Part shown: positions 42,438 through 50,352 of the stretch, piece after piece
Layout: every line of letters begins with the position of its first letter
Position numbering within the stretch: the stretch's first letter is position 1
The notes under the pieces: generated by a model
What the model was told of the DNA's origin: nothing
The model's input: the letters and a program-made list of their open reading frames with translations, nothing else
The model's database searches: none
Assembly: GCA_964606735.1 (NCBI GenBank)
Contig: CAZSHI010000008.1
Location: 28,982-92,981 of the forward strand
Length of the DNA: 64,000 nucleotides
Direction of reading: 5' to 3'
Source of the DNA: UBA5109 sp964606735
GTDB taxonomy: Bacteria > Pseudomonadota > Gammaproteobacteria > Pseudomonadales > Pseudohongiellaceae
Translations under genes and position numbers: made by a program

Positions 42438-43505
42438 TCAGGGGCGAATGCCGTTGAAAGCATTGTGCAGCAACTCTTTTACACCTTCCAGAGTGACTTC
42501 CCGAGGATTGTAATAAGGTTTGGATAGCGCAATTTCTGCAGCTTTGTCCAAGTCCTCTTCCTTCATGCCAATGGCTTCCAGTGTTGTCGGTGCGCCGACT
42601 TTTCCCAGCAGGTCAAATAGGGCTCCGGCAGCATCATCTGGGCTTGTCCCCAGAGCACGGGCAATGGCTTGCATGGCTTCTGGGGCATGGTTCTGATTGT
42701 ACTTGGTTGCATGCGGGATAATTACTGAATGCACTTCTGCATGGGGCAGGTTGAAGGAACCACCAAGGGTATGGCAAAGCTTGTGATGGATTGACATCCC
42801 AACGGTACCCAGGACGGTTCCAGCCAACCAAGCGCCGTAGAGAGCATTGCTGCGAGCGTCCATGTCATCAGGTTTTTTGACTACAACTGGTAGGCTCTCG
42901 GCCAGGGCCCTGATGCCTTCTTCAGCCATCAGGGAAGTAACCGGATTTTTGTTTTCTGCATATAAAGCTTCGACACAGTGAGCAATGGCATTGATGCCAC
43001 TGGGGCCCGAGATGAAATCGGGAAGGCTAACGGTCAATTCAGGATCATAAATCACTGTTCTGGCCAGTACCTTCATATCCCTGCCAGTGGTTTTGATACC
43101 GTCTTCCGTAATACCCCAGATTGGCGTCATTTCAGAACCGGCATACGTTGTTGGGATGACGATAGATGGCAAACCGGTTTCCAATGCTACTGCCTTGCCG
43201 AGCCCAATTGTCGAGCCTCCACCCAGGCACACACAGCCATCACTGTTATGTGCCTTGATCTCAGCCATAATGGCTGTGATGGTGTCGCGAGGAACATGCA
43301 TGACGGCCTTGTCAAACAGGCTGCAGTCAAAATCATCTCCCAGTAATTCGATGGCGCTGGTTCCCAGGTCTTTCTGGAACTCGGTAGTGATCACCATTGG
43401 GCGTTTGATCCCAAGTGCTGCTACCTCATCCGGAAGCTGTTGCAGCGTGCCGGCACCAAAAATGATGCGCTGAGAATTAGGGTGATAGACAAATTGCATG
43501 CTCAT
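42438..43505 (-). CDS. pnpF: Maleylacetate reductase (iron-containing alcohol dehydrogenase family)
   Basis: A 355-residue cytoplasmic enzyme that reduces maleylacetate to 3-oxoadipate with NAD(P)H. Family marks: FGAGTLQQLPDEVAALG, GGGSTIGLGKAVALETG (nucleotide loop), PTTYAGSEMTPIWGIT, INAIAHCVEALY, SIHHKLCHTLGG and LPHAEVHSVIIPHA, where the histidines line the metal-site region. Unlike iron ADHs, maleylacetate reductases have this short form and the PTTYAGSE motif. It starts 8 bases after the dehydrogenase stop, so they are co-translated. Also known as HapH or TftE-type reductase in other clusters. Confidence 0.92.
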   Translation of the reverse strand: MSMQFVYHPNSQRIIFGAGTLQQLPDEVAALGIKRPMVITTEFQKDLGTSAIELLGDDFDCSLFDKAVMHVPRDTITAIMAEIKAHNSDGCVCLGGGSTIGLGKAVALETGLPSIVIPTTYAGSEMTPIWGITEDGIKTTGRDMKVLARTVIYDPELTVSLPDFISGPSGINAIAHCVEALYAENKNPVTSLMAEEGIRALAESLPVVVKKPDDMDARSNALYGAWLAGTVLGTVGMSIHHKLCHTLGGSFNLPHAEVHSVIIPHATKYNQNHAPEAMQAIARALGTSPDDAAGALFDLLGKVGAPTTLEAIGMKEEDLDKAAEIALSKPYYNPREVTLEGVKELLHNAFNGIRP

Positions 43506-43513
43506 ACCTCGAT

Positions 43514-44983
43514 TTATCTCGGGTAGAAAGGCGGAATTTTTGCGTCAATGTTGACCCAGACAGATTTGGGCACCGTGTATTCACGCATTGCTTCAAAACC
43601 CATTTCACGACCATAACCGGAACGCCCTACACCACCGAAGGGGCTGGCCGGATTGACACGTTTGTAGCAGTTAATCCAGACCATACCCGCATGGATCTCC
43701 CGGGCAAACTTGTGAGCGCGGGTAATGTTCGAGGTCCATAGACCTGATCCCAGGCCGTATTCTGTGGCGTTGGCAAGTTCCATTGCTTCTTCATCTGTTT
43801 TGAAAGTGGTCACTGACACGAAAGGTCCGAATACTTCTTCCTGGAACACGCGATCACCGGGTTTGGCCCGAACAATCGTCGGTTTTATGAAGCAGCCTTT
43901 ACGCAGTGTTTCATCATCTGGCTGGACGCCTCCAGTAATAAATTCACCGCCTTCCTGTTTGACCACTTCGCAATACTGCAAGACACGGTCAAGGTGCATT
44001 TGTGAAGTCAGAGGTCCCATTTCTGTTGTGGGATCGGTCGGATCACCGACTTTGATGCTTTCTGCCAGTGCTTTAAATTTGCTCAGGAATTCATCGACCA
44101 CATTCTCATGGATAATCAGTCGAGAGCCGGCAATACAAGCCTGCCCCTGGTTATGGAAGATGGCAAAGGCCGAACCGCCAACGGCAGCAGGAATGTTGGC
44201 ATCTTCAAAAATAATATTTGCGCCTTTGCCACCCAGTTCAAGCTGAACTTTCTTGATGGTTTTAGCAGAAGCTTCAATGATTTTCTCTCCCACCGCTGTG
44301 GAGCCGGTGAAACAGATTTTACCGACGCCTTCATGCTCGGCCAGGTGCTGACCGGCTACGCTACCGCGGCCAACAACAACGTTAACGACACCTTTGGGGA
44401 TGCCGACTTCCATCATCAGATCGGCAATGCGCAGGGTGGTCAGCGGCGTCAGTTCAGCAGGTTTGATCACAACACAGTTACCAGCCGCAAGGGCAGGTGC
44501 CATTTTCCAGCTGGTGAACATGAGCGGAAAATTCCAGGGCACAATCTGACCAACAACCCCGATTGGCTGGCGATCCAAATAATTCAGAAAGCCGGCATCA
44601 ACCGGAATGACAGAACCTTCAAATTTGTCTGCCATGCCGCCAAAATAACGGAAGCAGTAAGCAGTTCTTGGCACATCAAGGTTACGGGTATCGCGGATTG
44701 GATGACCGGTATCCATGGTTTCCAGCTGAGCAAGTTCTTCAGCATGCTCTTCAATTTTGTCTGCCAGTTTTAACAGATAATGACCCCGTTCTGAGGCACT
44801 GAGAGCTTTCCATCCGGCAAAGGCTTCCGTTGCTGCTGCAACAGCCTTATCGACATCGGCTTCACGAGCTTCTGCCATTTTGGTAATCAGTGAATTGTCA
44901 TAGGGGTTCAGGACATCAATGGTGGTGCCAGCCTCGCCGTCAACCCACTCACCGTTGATCAGTAATTTGTCGATAATTTTCAT
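43514..44983 (-). CDS. pnpE: 4-Hydroxymuconic semialdehyde dehydrogenase
   Basis: A 489-residue aldehyde dehydrogenase. NAD-binding and catalytic residues are visible: Asn 151 in PWNFPLMF, FTGSTAVGEK, general base Glu 249 in LELGGKGAN and nucleophile Cys 283 in NQGQACIAGS. The family is large, but position directly after the hydroquinone dioxygenase genes and before maleylacetate reductase identifies it as the enzyme that oxidises 4-hydroxymuconic semialdehyde to maleylacetate (PnpE/HapF). An intrinsic terminator lies between it and pnpD upstream, which may lower its expression relative to the dioxygenase. Confidence 0.9.
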   Translation of the reverse strand: MKIIDKLLINGEWVDGEAGTTIDVLNPYDNSLITKMAEAREADVDKAVAAATEAFAGWKALSASERGHYLLKLADKIEEHAEELAQLETMDTGHPIRDTRNLDVPRTAYCFRYFGGMADKFEGSVIPVDAGFLNYLDRQPIGVVGQIVPWNFPLMFTSWKMAPALAAGNCVVIKPAELTPLTTLRIADLMMEVGIPKGVVNVVVGRGSVAGQHLAEHEGVGKICFTGSTAVGEKIIEASAKTIKKVQLELGGKGANIIFEDANIPAAVGGSAFAIFHNQGQACIAGSRLIIHENVVDEFLSKFKALAESIKVGDPTDPTTEMGPLTSQMHLDRVLQYCEVVKQEGGEFITGGVQPDDETLRKGCFIKPTIVRAKPGDRVFQEEVFGPFVSVTTFKTDEEAMELANATEYGLGSGLWTSNITRAHKFAREIHAGMVWINCYKRVNPASPFGGVGRSGYGREMGFEAMREYTVPKSVWVNIDAKIPPFYPR

Positions 44984-45008
44984 AGTGATCCAGGAGGTTT
45001 AGATTTAG

Positions 45009-45041
45009 AAAAAAAGCTGCTGCCCGGGGAGGGCAGCAGCT
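45009..45041 (-). terminator. Intrinsic terminator inside the hydroquinone operon
   Basis: AGCTGCTGCCC (45015-45025), loop GGGGA, GGGCAGCAGCT (45031-45041): a perfect 11-pair GC-rich stem, followed on the minus strand by seven T. It lies between the pnpD stop (45085) and the pnpE start (44983), so it should reduce read-through to the distal genes. Confidence 0.9.
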
Positions 45042-45084
45042 ATTTGAAAGTAAAGGATTAAGTACTGCTAGAAATTGAGTTTAT

Positions 45085-46059
45085 TTAAAACTCAACGCCT
45101 ACACGGGGTGTAGCCCCTTTCTTAATCATGTCCAGAATTTCCGGAGAACCGTTTTCCCAGACGATCAGCATGGAACGTTTGGGTGAGTAACCCTGGTGAC
45201 GGATGTCAGCAGGCATACAGGCAACGTCACCGGCGCGCATCACAACGGAAGCACGTGGTTTACTGCTTTTGCCATCTTTGATGTCCCAGATGATTTCATC
45301 ACTGACCTGGATAAACCATTCAACGCGGTCATTACCATGCTCTACTGGAAGAATGTATTCCTCAGAAGTCGGGCAAAGCAGACTCTGTTTGCACACTGAA
45401 ACGACTGAAGGGTTCCAAGTTACATCTGAGCGGGACAAATGAGCCCACAGGTTAAAACCATGAATTTCATTCTCAAAACCAGGCTCTGCTTCAACCACTG
45501 GCTGGGACTGGTCCACATCCTTGAAATGACGGTTAACCGGGTAGCCGGTCTCATCAGAGCGGACTTCAGTGTCACCAGGAATGCCGATCATGCGCTTGGC
45601 TACCTGACGCTTACGGGAAATGGCTTCATCATTATTACCGTTTTTCGGTCCCCAGGCTGTGCCGGTTTCCTGTGGAGCGGCAAAAGGGTCAAAGCCTTCA
45701 ATCGTCCAGTCGGACTGCATGGCGATGAAAACTTCCATCAGCTCGTCTGAGGGGAAATTTTCTTTATAGTCTTTGCCATTGTTTACGTACTCTTCGTTTT
45801 CAGAGCCGATGAACAGGTCAACATTACCGTAGTGGTTAGTAGTACCCAGTACGGAGTCAAAGTTTACGGTTCCATAGAAGAAGCCCCAGGCGATATCGCG
45901 CATCAGAGCCTTGAGGAAATCATCGATCGGCATGACGTATTCGCCACCGGGATAATCAACGTAAGCGAAATACTCATCACGACGGAACGTAAAGCCTCCG
46001 GCGCTGAAGTCCTGGTAACCGGTTTGTTCGTTGTTCACTGCTGCATGCAAGTTATTCAT
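45085..46059 (-). CDS. pnpD: Hydroquinone 1,2-dioxygenase large subunit
   Basis: A 324-residue cytoplasmic subunit of the Fe(II) enzyme that cleaves hydroquinone to 4-hydroxymuconic semialdehyde. Proposed iron ligands are His 241, Asn 243 and Glu 247 in EHGNDRVEW, and His 288 in IRHQGY. From memory, the characterised PnpCD enzyme uses His, Asn, Glu and His with the same spacing (256, 258, 262, 303), a constant shift of 15. The sequence has cupin-like strands around these residues. The GGAAGG ribosome site precedes the ATG. It follows the small subunit gene after 101 bases and belongs to the HapD/PnpD/LinEb-type group. Confidence 0.92.
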   Translation of the reverse strand: MNNLHAAVNNEQTGYQDFSAGGFTFRRDEYFAYVDYPGGEYVMPIDDFLKALMRDIAWGFFYGTVNFDSVLGTTNHYGNVDLFIGSENEEYVNNGKDYKENFPSDELMEVFIAMQSDWTIEGFDPFAAPQETGTAWGPKNGNNDEAISRKRQVAKRMIGIPGDTEVRSDETGYPVNRHFKDVDQSQPVVEAEPGFENEIHGFNLWAHLSRSDVTWNPSVVSVCKQSLLCPTSEEYILPVEHGNDRVEWFIQVSDEIIWDIKDGKSSKPRASVVMRAGDVACMPADIRHQGYSPKRSMLIVWENGSPEILDMIKKGATPRVGVEF

Positions 46060-46160
46060 ATTCTTACCTTCCTTTACTTTAAACCTATAGTGTTACTGTA
46101 TTGTTTCGGCCATTAAAGTCAATAGCCTGCCATGTAATTACCAAATTCTTGCAAGGTTGC

Positions 46161-46676
46161 TTACTGTGCATCCTCTTCGGTCAGGCAGATTTCGCTCCAT
46201 TTTTCGACGGATTCATCACCCAGTATTGACTGGTAAACAATAGTCGCCGGTTTTTTTGCCTTGAGGCTGTAGGCAGTTTTTTCCGGCAGCAGGGCCTGAT
46301 GGCCACGCTTCAGGGTAATTTTGCCCATGTACTGTCCGGCTGGTTTATCGCCGATCTTGATGGCGCCATCTTTGTCGTCATCAATGAAACTGGTGTCGTC
46401 CAGTTTGATGTAATGCACTTCTACATCATAATCAAAGGCAATGACAAACTCATCATGTGAGCAGGCATACCAGTCAGACTGACCCTCAGCGCGTGAAGCT
46501 TCCATGGTATAGACCAGATTTTTGGCAACGACTACACGCTCCCAGGCCGGTGATTTATCGGCAACTTCATAAACATTGGAAAAGACATAATCCTTGATGT
46601 TGCCACTGATGACTTGTACGCCACCCTTGTTGTAGTCATCGATGGATGCGTACGTAGTTTTATATTCGACAGACAT
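46161..46676 (-). CDS. pnpC: Hydroquinone 1,2-dioxygenase small subunit
   Basis: A 171-residue cytoplasmic protein, the small subunit of the alpha2-beta2 hydroquinone dioxygenase (PnpC/HapC). The sequence is beta-rich: VQVISGNIKDYVFSNVYEVA, LVYTMEASRAEGQSDWYACS, DEFVIAFDYDVEVHYIKLDD, GKITLKRGHQALLPEKTAYS. It lacks a full set of metal ligands, as expected for a structural subunit of cupin origin. It is the first gene of the leftward operon; AGGAGATCATA precedes the ATG. Assignment rests on length, order before pnpD, and fit of the pathway. Confidence 0.85.
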   Translation of the reverse strand: MSVEYKTTYASIDDYNKGGVQVISGNIKDYVFSNVYEVADKSPAWERVVVAKNLVYTMEASRAEGQSDWYACSHDEFVIAFDYDVEVHYIKLDDTSFIDDDKDGAIKIGDKPAGQYMGKITLKRGHQALLPEKTAYSLKAKKPATIVYQSILGDESVEKWSEICLTEEDAQ

Positions 46677-46796
46677 TATGATCTCCTGTTACTAAATTTT
46701 CTGTTCGGACGAATTCTATGTCAGCTAATTTTACCAGGTTTTGATAGTAATCAATGTAAGTAGAATGCCTGGTTAACACTGCAAAATCTTGACAAA

Positions 46797-46831
46797 GTTC
46801 ATATAGCGAACTAATGTAATCCACAGCGAAC
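46797..46831. promoter_or_regulatory. Candidate IclR-type operator between pnpC and the regulator gene
   Basis: GTTCATATAGCGAAC (46797-46811) is an inverted repeat with GTTC/GAAC ends, and AGCGAAC recurs at 46825-46831, exactly 20 bases after the AGCGAAC at 46805-46811. Known PobR and PcaU operators have a palindrome plus a third direct repeat at a similar distance. It lies between the divergent pnpC (start 46676) and the IclR gene (start 46853). Confidence 0.6.
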
Positions 46832-46852
46832 TTGGACGGATGATGATGCTCA

Positions 46853-47659
46853 ATGGACCCAGATATGTCAAGTTTTATCGGGGCTGACAGTAAGGACTAT
46901 GTTACGTCACTGGCGCGCGGATTGGCAGTAATTCGTTGCTTCGATAAAGATCACTGCAAACTGACCCTCACTGACGTTGCCGGCAGGACTATGCTGGCAC
47001 GGGCAACCGCCCGGCGGTTTTTGCATACCTTGCATGCGCTGGGTTATGTGGAAACGGATGGTAAGCTGTTCTGGCTCTCGGCCCGGGTCTTGAACCTGGG
47101 TTTTGCTTATCTCAATTCGCAGCCCTTGGTAGAGTTGATCCAGCCCTACATAAAAGGGGTTAGCGAGCAGACCGGCGAATCCTGTTCTGTTTCGGTGCTG
47201 GATCTGCCGGACGTGGTCTATATTGCCCGCAGTCTGACCGAGCAGCTGATGTCAGTAAGCCTGAATATCGGTTCCAGGCTGCCGGCCGTCAGTACCTCCA
47301 TGGGACGGGTGCTACTGGCAGCATTGCCGGATGATGAAATCGGGTTATTCATTAAAAATCAAAATATAAAAAAATATACAAATCAAACACTTATAGATTA
47401 TTCCTCGATTTTAAATGAGGTAATAGCTGCGCGTAGCAAGGGTTATTCTGTGGTCAGCGAAGAACTTGAAATAGGGCTGAGTTCTGTCTCAGTCCCCATC
47501 GTCAACAAGCGTGGCAAGGCTATTGCAGCAATCAATATCAGCTCGCAGCCCCAAAAAATGGATAAAAAGCGCCTACGTGAGGAGTTGCTGCCAAGTCTGC
47601 AACAGGCAGCATCCAGGATTGCCGAGGTGCTGCCTGTTGATGAAAGTCTGCCTATCTAG
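46853..47659 (+). CDS. IclR-family regulator, PcaR/PobR type
   Basis: A 268-residue transcription regulator. The N-terminal winged helix-turn-helix is YVTSLARGLAVIRCFDKDHC then LTLTDVAGRTMLARATARRF. The C-terminal ligand domain has GESCSVSVLDLPDVVYIARS and VSVPIVNKRGKAIAAINISS. The start SLARGLAVI plus ARATARRFLHTL fits the PcaR/PcaU/PobR subgroup, which activates beta-ketoadipate and hydroxybenzoate genes in response to an aromatic acid or beta-ketoadipate. It is divergent from pnpC and convergent with the CoA-transferase gene, and probably controls both operons through the two operator candidates. An alternative start ATG is 12 bases downstream. Confidence 0.9.
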   Translation: MDPDMSSFIGADSKDYVTSLARGLAVIRCFDKDHCKLTLTDVAGRTMLARATARRFLHTLHALGYVETDGKLFWLSARVLNLGFAYLNSQPLVELIQPYIKGVSEQTGESCSVSVLDLPDVVYIARSLTEQLMSVSLNIGSRLPAVSTSMGRVLLAALPDDEIGLFIKNQNIKKYTNQTLIDYSSILNEVIAARSKGYSVVSEELEIGLSSVSVPIVNKRGKAIAAINISSQPQKMDKKRLREELLPSLQQAASRIAEVLPVDESLPI

Positions 47660-47673
47660 GGTGCTTTAGCCTG

Positions 47674-49023
47674 TCAGTCTTCCAGTGCAACGCGGTATTT
47701 GGCGCTGGTTTTCTCGGCAATCTCTTCCAGGCTGGAGCCAGGCATCACCTTGACCAGAACCAGTTCGCCTTCAATAAAGCGGAACATAGCCAGATCGGTG
47801 ATCACCACATCCACCACGCCAATTGCGGTCAGAGGGAGGGCGCAGGATGGTACTATTTTCGGAGAGCCATCACGACTGGTGTGGGTCATGGTGACGATCA
47901 GGCGCTTGGAGCCTGAAGACAGGTCCATGGCGCCACCAACGCCCAGCAGCGGTTTACCCGGAACGGCCCAGTTAGCCAGGTTGGCGGCTTCATCGACCTC
48001 CAGTCCACCGATCACTGATACGTCGACGTGTCCGCCGCGTATCATGCCAAAAGAGGTGCACGAATCGAAATAACTGGCGCCAGGCAATTCACTGACTGGG
48101 ATTTTGCCTGCATTAACGGGGTAGTCCATGGCGCCACCGGATTCCGGGCGTGGCCCAACCCCCAGCATACCGTTTTCCGTATGCATGTAGATGCCGTGTT
48201 CCGGCGTAATCAGATCAGCAACCAGGGTAGGGATGCCGATTCCCAGATTGACCACATCGCCTTTTTTCAGTTCGGCCAGTGCTGCTTTGGCAATGTTCAT
48301 GCGGGCATCATCGACATTCTCTTCTTTGGGAGGTACTGAAGCCGAAGAGCCCAGGTCTTCCAGGGTGAGGGTGGCCTGTACCAGGAAATCCACAAAGCAG
48401 CCCTGAGTGTGAATAAAGTTCGGGTCAAGTTCGCCGACTGGAACAATCTCTTCAACTTCCACAATGACAGTTTTACCGGCAGTCGCAGCGGCCTGGTTGA
48501 AATTGTTCTCGGTCATGCGATATTGCAAATTACCTGCAGTATCGGCTTTCCAGGCACGAATCAGGGAAATTTCTCCCTTGATTGGCGGGATATAGACCAT
48601 CTCCTGACCATCGATGACGCGGGATTCACGGCCTTTGGCCAGTTCGGTGCCAGCCGAGGTGGGTGTAAAGAAGCCACCCAAGCCGGCACCACCGGCGCGC
48701 ATGGCTTCACACAGGGTTCCCTGGGGCAGAAGTTCAACTTCCATTTCCCCGGACTGGGCCGCCTTCACGGCTTCCGGGTTGGAGGTAAAGAAAGAGCCAA
48801 TAGCCTTACTGATCTGTCCATTGCGAAGCAGCCGCCCGCCACCCAGGCCGGGTTCACCCACATTGTTGCCAACATAGGTCAGGTTTTTAACCCCTGTTTC
48901 GGCAATGGCGTGCAGCAGATGCACCGGGTTACCGGTCATACCGAAACCGCCGACAATGAGTGTATCGCCATCAGAGACTTTCTGAGCGGCTTCCTGCAGG
49001 GTGATTTGTGGGACTACTTTCAT
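47674..49023 (-). CDS. 3-Oxoacid (3-oxoadipate) CoA-transferase, fused A and B subunits
   Basis: A 449-residue cytoplasmic enzyme with both SCOT-type subunits in one chain. Subunit A covers about residues 1-220 (DTLIVGGFGMTGNPVHLLHA, GGFFTPTSAGTELAKG), and subunit B about 235-449 (VNLGIGIPTLVADLITPEHG). The catalytic Glu is in HTENGMLGVGP. In the pathway it would move CoA from succinyl-CoA to 3-oxoadipate. Most beta-ketoadipate pathways have separate PcaI and PcaJ; a fusion is less usual. AGGAAAC precedes the ATG at 49021-49023, and four extra upstream codons are rejected. Downstream of the hydroxyquinol dioxygenase gene by 46 bases. Confidence 0.88.
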   Translation of the reverse strand: MKVVPQITLQEAAQKVSDGDTLIVGGFGMTGNPVHLLHAIAETGVKNLTYVGNNVGEPGLGGGRLLRNGQISKAIGSFFTSNPEAVKAAQSGEMEVELLPQGTLCEAMRAGGAGLGGFFTPTSAGTELAKGRESRVIDGQEMVYIPPIKGEISLIRAWKADTAGNLQYRMTENNFNQAAATAGKTVIVEVEEIVPVGELDPNFIHTQGCFVDFLVQATLTLEDLGSSASVPPKEENVDDARMNIAKAALAELKKGDVVNLGIGIPTLVADLITPEHGIYMHTENGMLGVGPRPESGGAMDYPVNAGKIPVSELPGASYFDSCTSFGMIRGGHVDVSVIGGLEVDEAANLANWAVPGKPLLGVGGAMDLSSGSKRLIVTMTHTSRDGSPKIVPSCALPLTAIGVVDVVITDLAMFRFIEGELVLVKVMPGSSLEEIAEKTSAKYRVALED

Positions 49024-49069
49024 GTTTCCTCGCAATTACTGGATAAATAAAATATTGGCTCAGCAGTGA

Positions 49070-49951
49070 TCAGGATTTAATCAGGGTGAAATCGAAGTCG
49101 ACCTTCTCGAAGGTTCCTGCGATACCCAGTTCACTGGCCAGTGCCTGATCATCGCAGGGTTTGTATTCGCCAACCAGTGATGACTTGGTAGCAAATACGG
49201 CATCTGAATCAAGGTACTCATCACCATTAGTAAAGATATGAGTCACCAGCCTGTCATAGCCCGGTGCTGTGATGATGAAGTGCAGATGACCAGGACGCCA
49301 TGGGTGACGGCCGCAGGCATTGAGCATGATGCCGACAGGTCCATCGGTTGGCACCGGGTAGGCTGCTGGCTTTTCAGTCACAAAAATAAATCTACCATCG
49401 GGACCAGTCGTGAAACGTCCACACAGGTTATGCTCCGGCATATTGGGGTCCTGCATATGGTAGAGGCCTTCACTGGATGACTGCCATACGTCCAGTACGG
49501 CATCTTTGACCGGATTGCCATCAGCGTCTCTGACATAACCGTTGACTACTGCAGTCACGCCTTTTTCAGTGGACTTCTGTACGATGCTTGCCCCCATCGG
49601 GTATTCGGGAGCTCCTGTTTCATAGAAAGGGCCCAGCACCGTGTTTTCAGTACCTGCACCCTGACGCAGGTTGTTGATTGAATCCACCAGCGATGAAACG
49701 CCGAGCGTATCGGACAGCAGGATGAACTCCTGGCGCTTATCGTCACATTTTTGGCCGACAGCCGTCAGAAACATGATGGCCTGAAACCATTCTTCTTCTG
49801 TCAGCTGCACCTCTTTCACAAATTCGTGCAGGTGAGTAATCAGAGCCAGCATAATTTCTTTAAGTCTGGGATCTTTGGTTTTTGATCCGTATTCTTCAAG
49901 TACGGCCTGCGGCATTTTGTCTACGCCAAAATCTTTTACGTTAGAGCTCAT
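49070..49951 (-). CDS. pnpG: Hydroxyquinol 1,2-dioxygenase (intradiol)
   Basis: A 293-residue Fe(III) intradiol dioxygenase that opens 1,2,4-trihydroxybenzene to maleylacetate. Iron ligands are clear: Tyr 164 (EGLYHMQ), Tyr 198 (PAAYPVP), His 222 and His 224 (RPGHLHF), matching positions 164/197/221/223 known for hydroxyquinol dioxygenase. The N-terminal helical dimer domain covers residues 1-100. Length and helical linker fit hydroxyquinol rather than catechol enzymes. It is first in the operon with CoA-transferase; a candidate IclR operator lies 152 bases upstream. Ribosome site AAAGGGG before the ATG. Confidence 0.92.
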   Translation of the reverse strand: MSSNVKDFGVDKMPQAVLEEYGSKTKDPRLKEIMLALITHLHEFVKEVQLTEEEWFQAIMFLTAVGQKCDDKRQEFILLSDTLGVSSLVDSINNLRQGAGTENTVLGPFYETGAPEYPMGASIVQKSTEKGVTAVVNGYVRDADGNPVKDAVLDVWQSSSEGLYHMQDPNMPEHNLCGRFTTGPDGRFIFVTEKPAAYPVPTDGPVGIMLNACGRHPWRPGHLHFIITAPGYDRLVTHIFTNGDEYLDSDAVFATKSSLVGEYKPCDDQALASELGIAGTFEKVDFDFTLIKS

Positions 49952-50352
49952 GGTTTTACCCCTTTCTTATTGTCTTGAAGGTGATATATCGCTTGTTAAA
50001 TGCAGAGCCAGCATTCAATCAAGATCACTCCGTCAGCGCAAGTAGCAGGCTTGTTTTGAATCAATAAGCCAGATTTTAAACTGACAGCTTTTGAGCTAAT
50101 TAGTTCGATATACGAACATAGTATTCTCTATACGAACATGCTAATTTTCTTGAATGGAGCTAGCCGTGTCAAGCCATTCGATTCAATGGAGCTTCAGCCA
50201 GGCTGGGCTTGTCGAACACAGCAGATTGCTGATACAAAGACACTTAGATTTAAACGATTGAGTAGCTTGATGGGGTATTGGCTTGCAATCTGATAGCCCA
50301 GCTTCTTCTCATTACTAACAAGTGTCAATAACAGCCAGGAAATGCACAGTTA
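49952..50352. other. Intergenic region between hydroxyquinol dioxygenase and response regulator genes
   Basis: About 400 bases. It contains the IclR-type operator candidate (50103-50137) and must hold the leftward promoter of the dioxygenase operon. Beyond the operator I see no other gene or clear motif. Confidence 0.6.
50103..50137. promoter_or_regulatory. Candidate IclR-type operator upstream of hydroxyquinol dioxygenase
   Basis: GTTCGATATACGAAC (50103-50117) has perfect GTTCG/CGAAC arms, and a second site ATTCTCTATACGAAC ends at 50137, 20 bases further. This repeats the geometry of the operator at 46.8 kb and resembles the PcaR consensus (GTTCGATAATCGCAC, from memory). The 15-base first site and the offset 20-base third half-site are seen directly. 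Confidence 0.65.

Noticed and set aside
46703..46713. GTTCGGACGAA near the pnpC start as another regulator site
   Set aside because: The spacing between arms differs from the two well-matched operators, and it lacks the third half-site.
48409..49050. 213-codon open frame opposite the CoA-transferase gene
   Set aside because: The CoA-transferase has both subunit domains and a catalytic Glu; the opposite frame has no motif or ribosome site.
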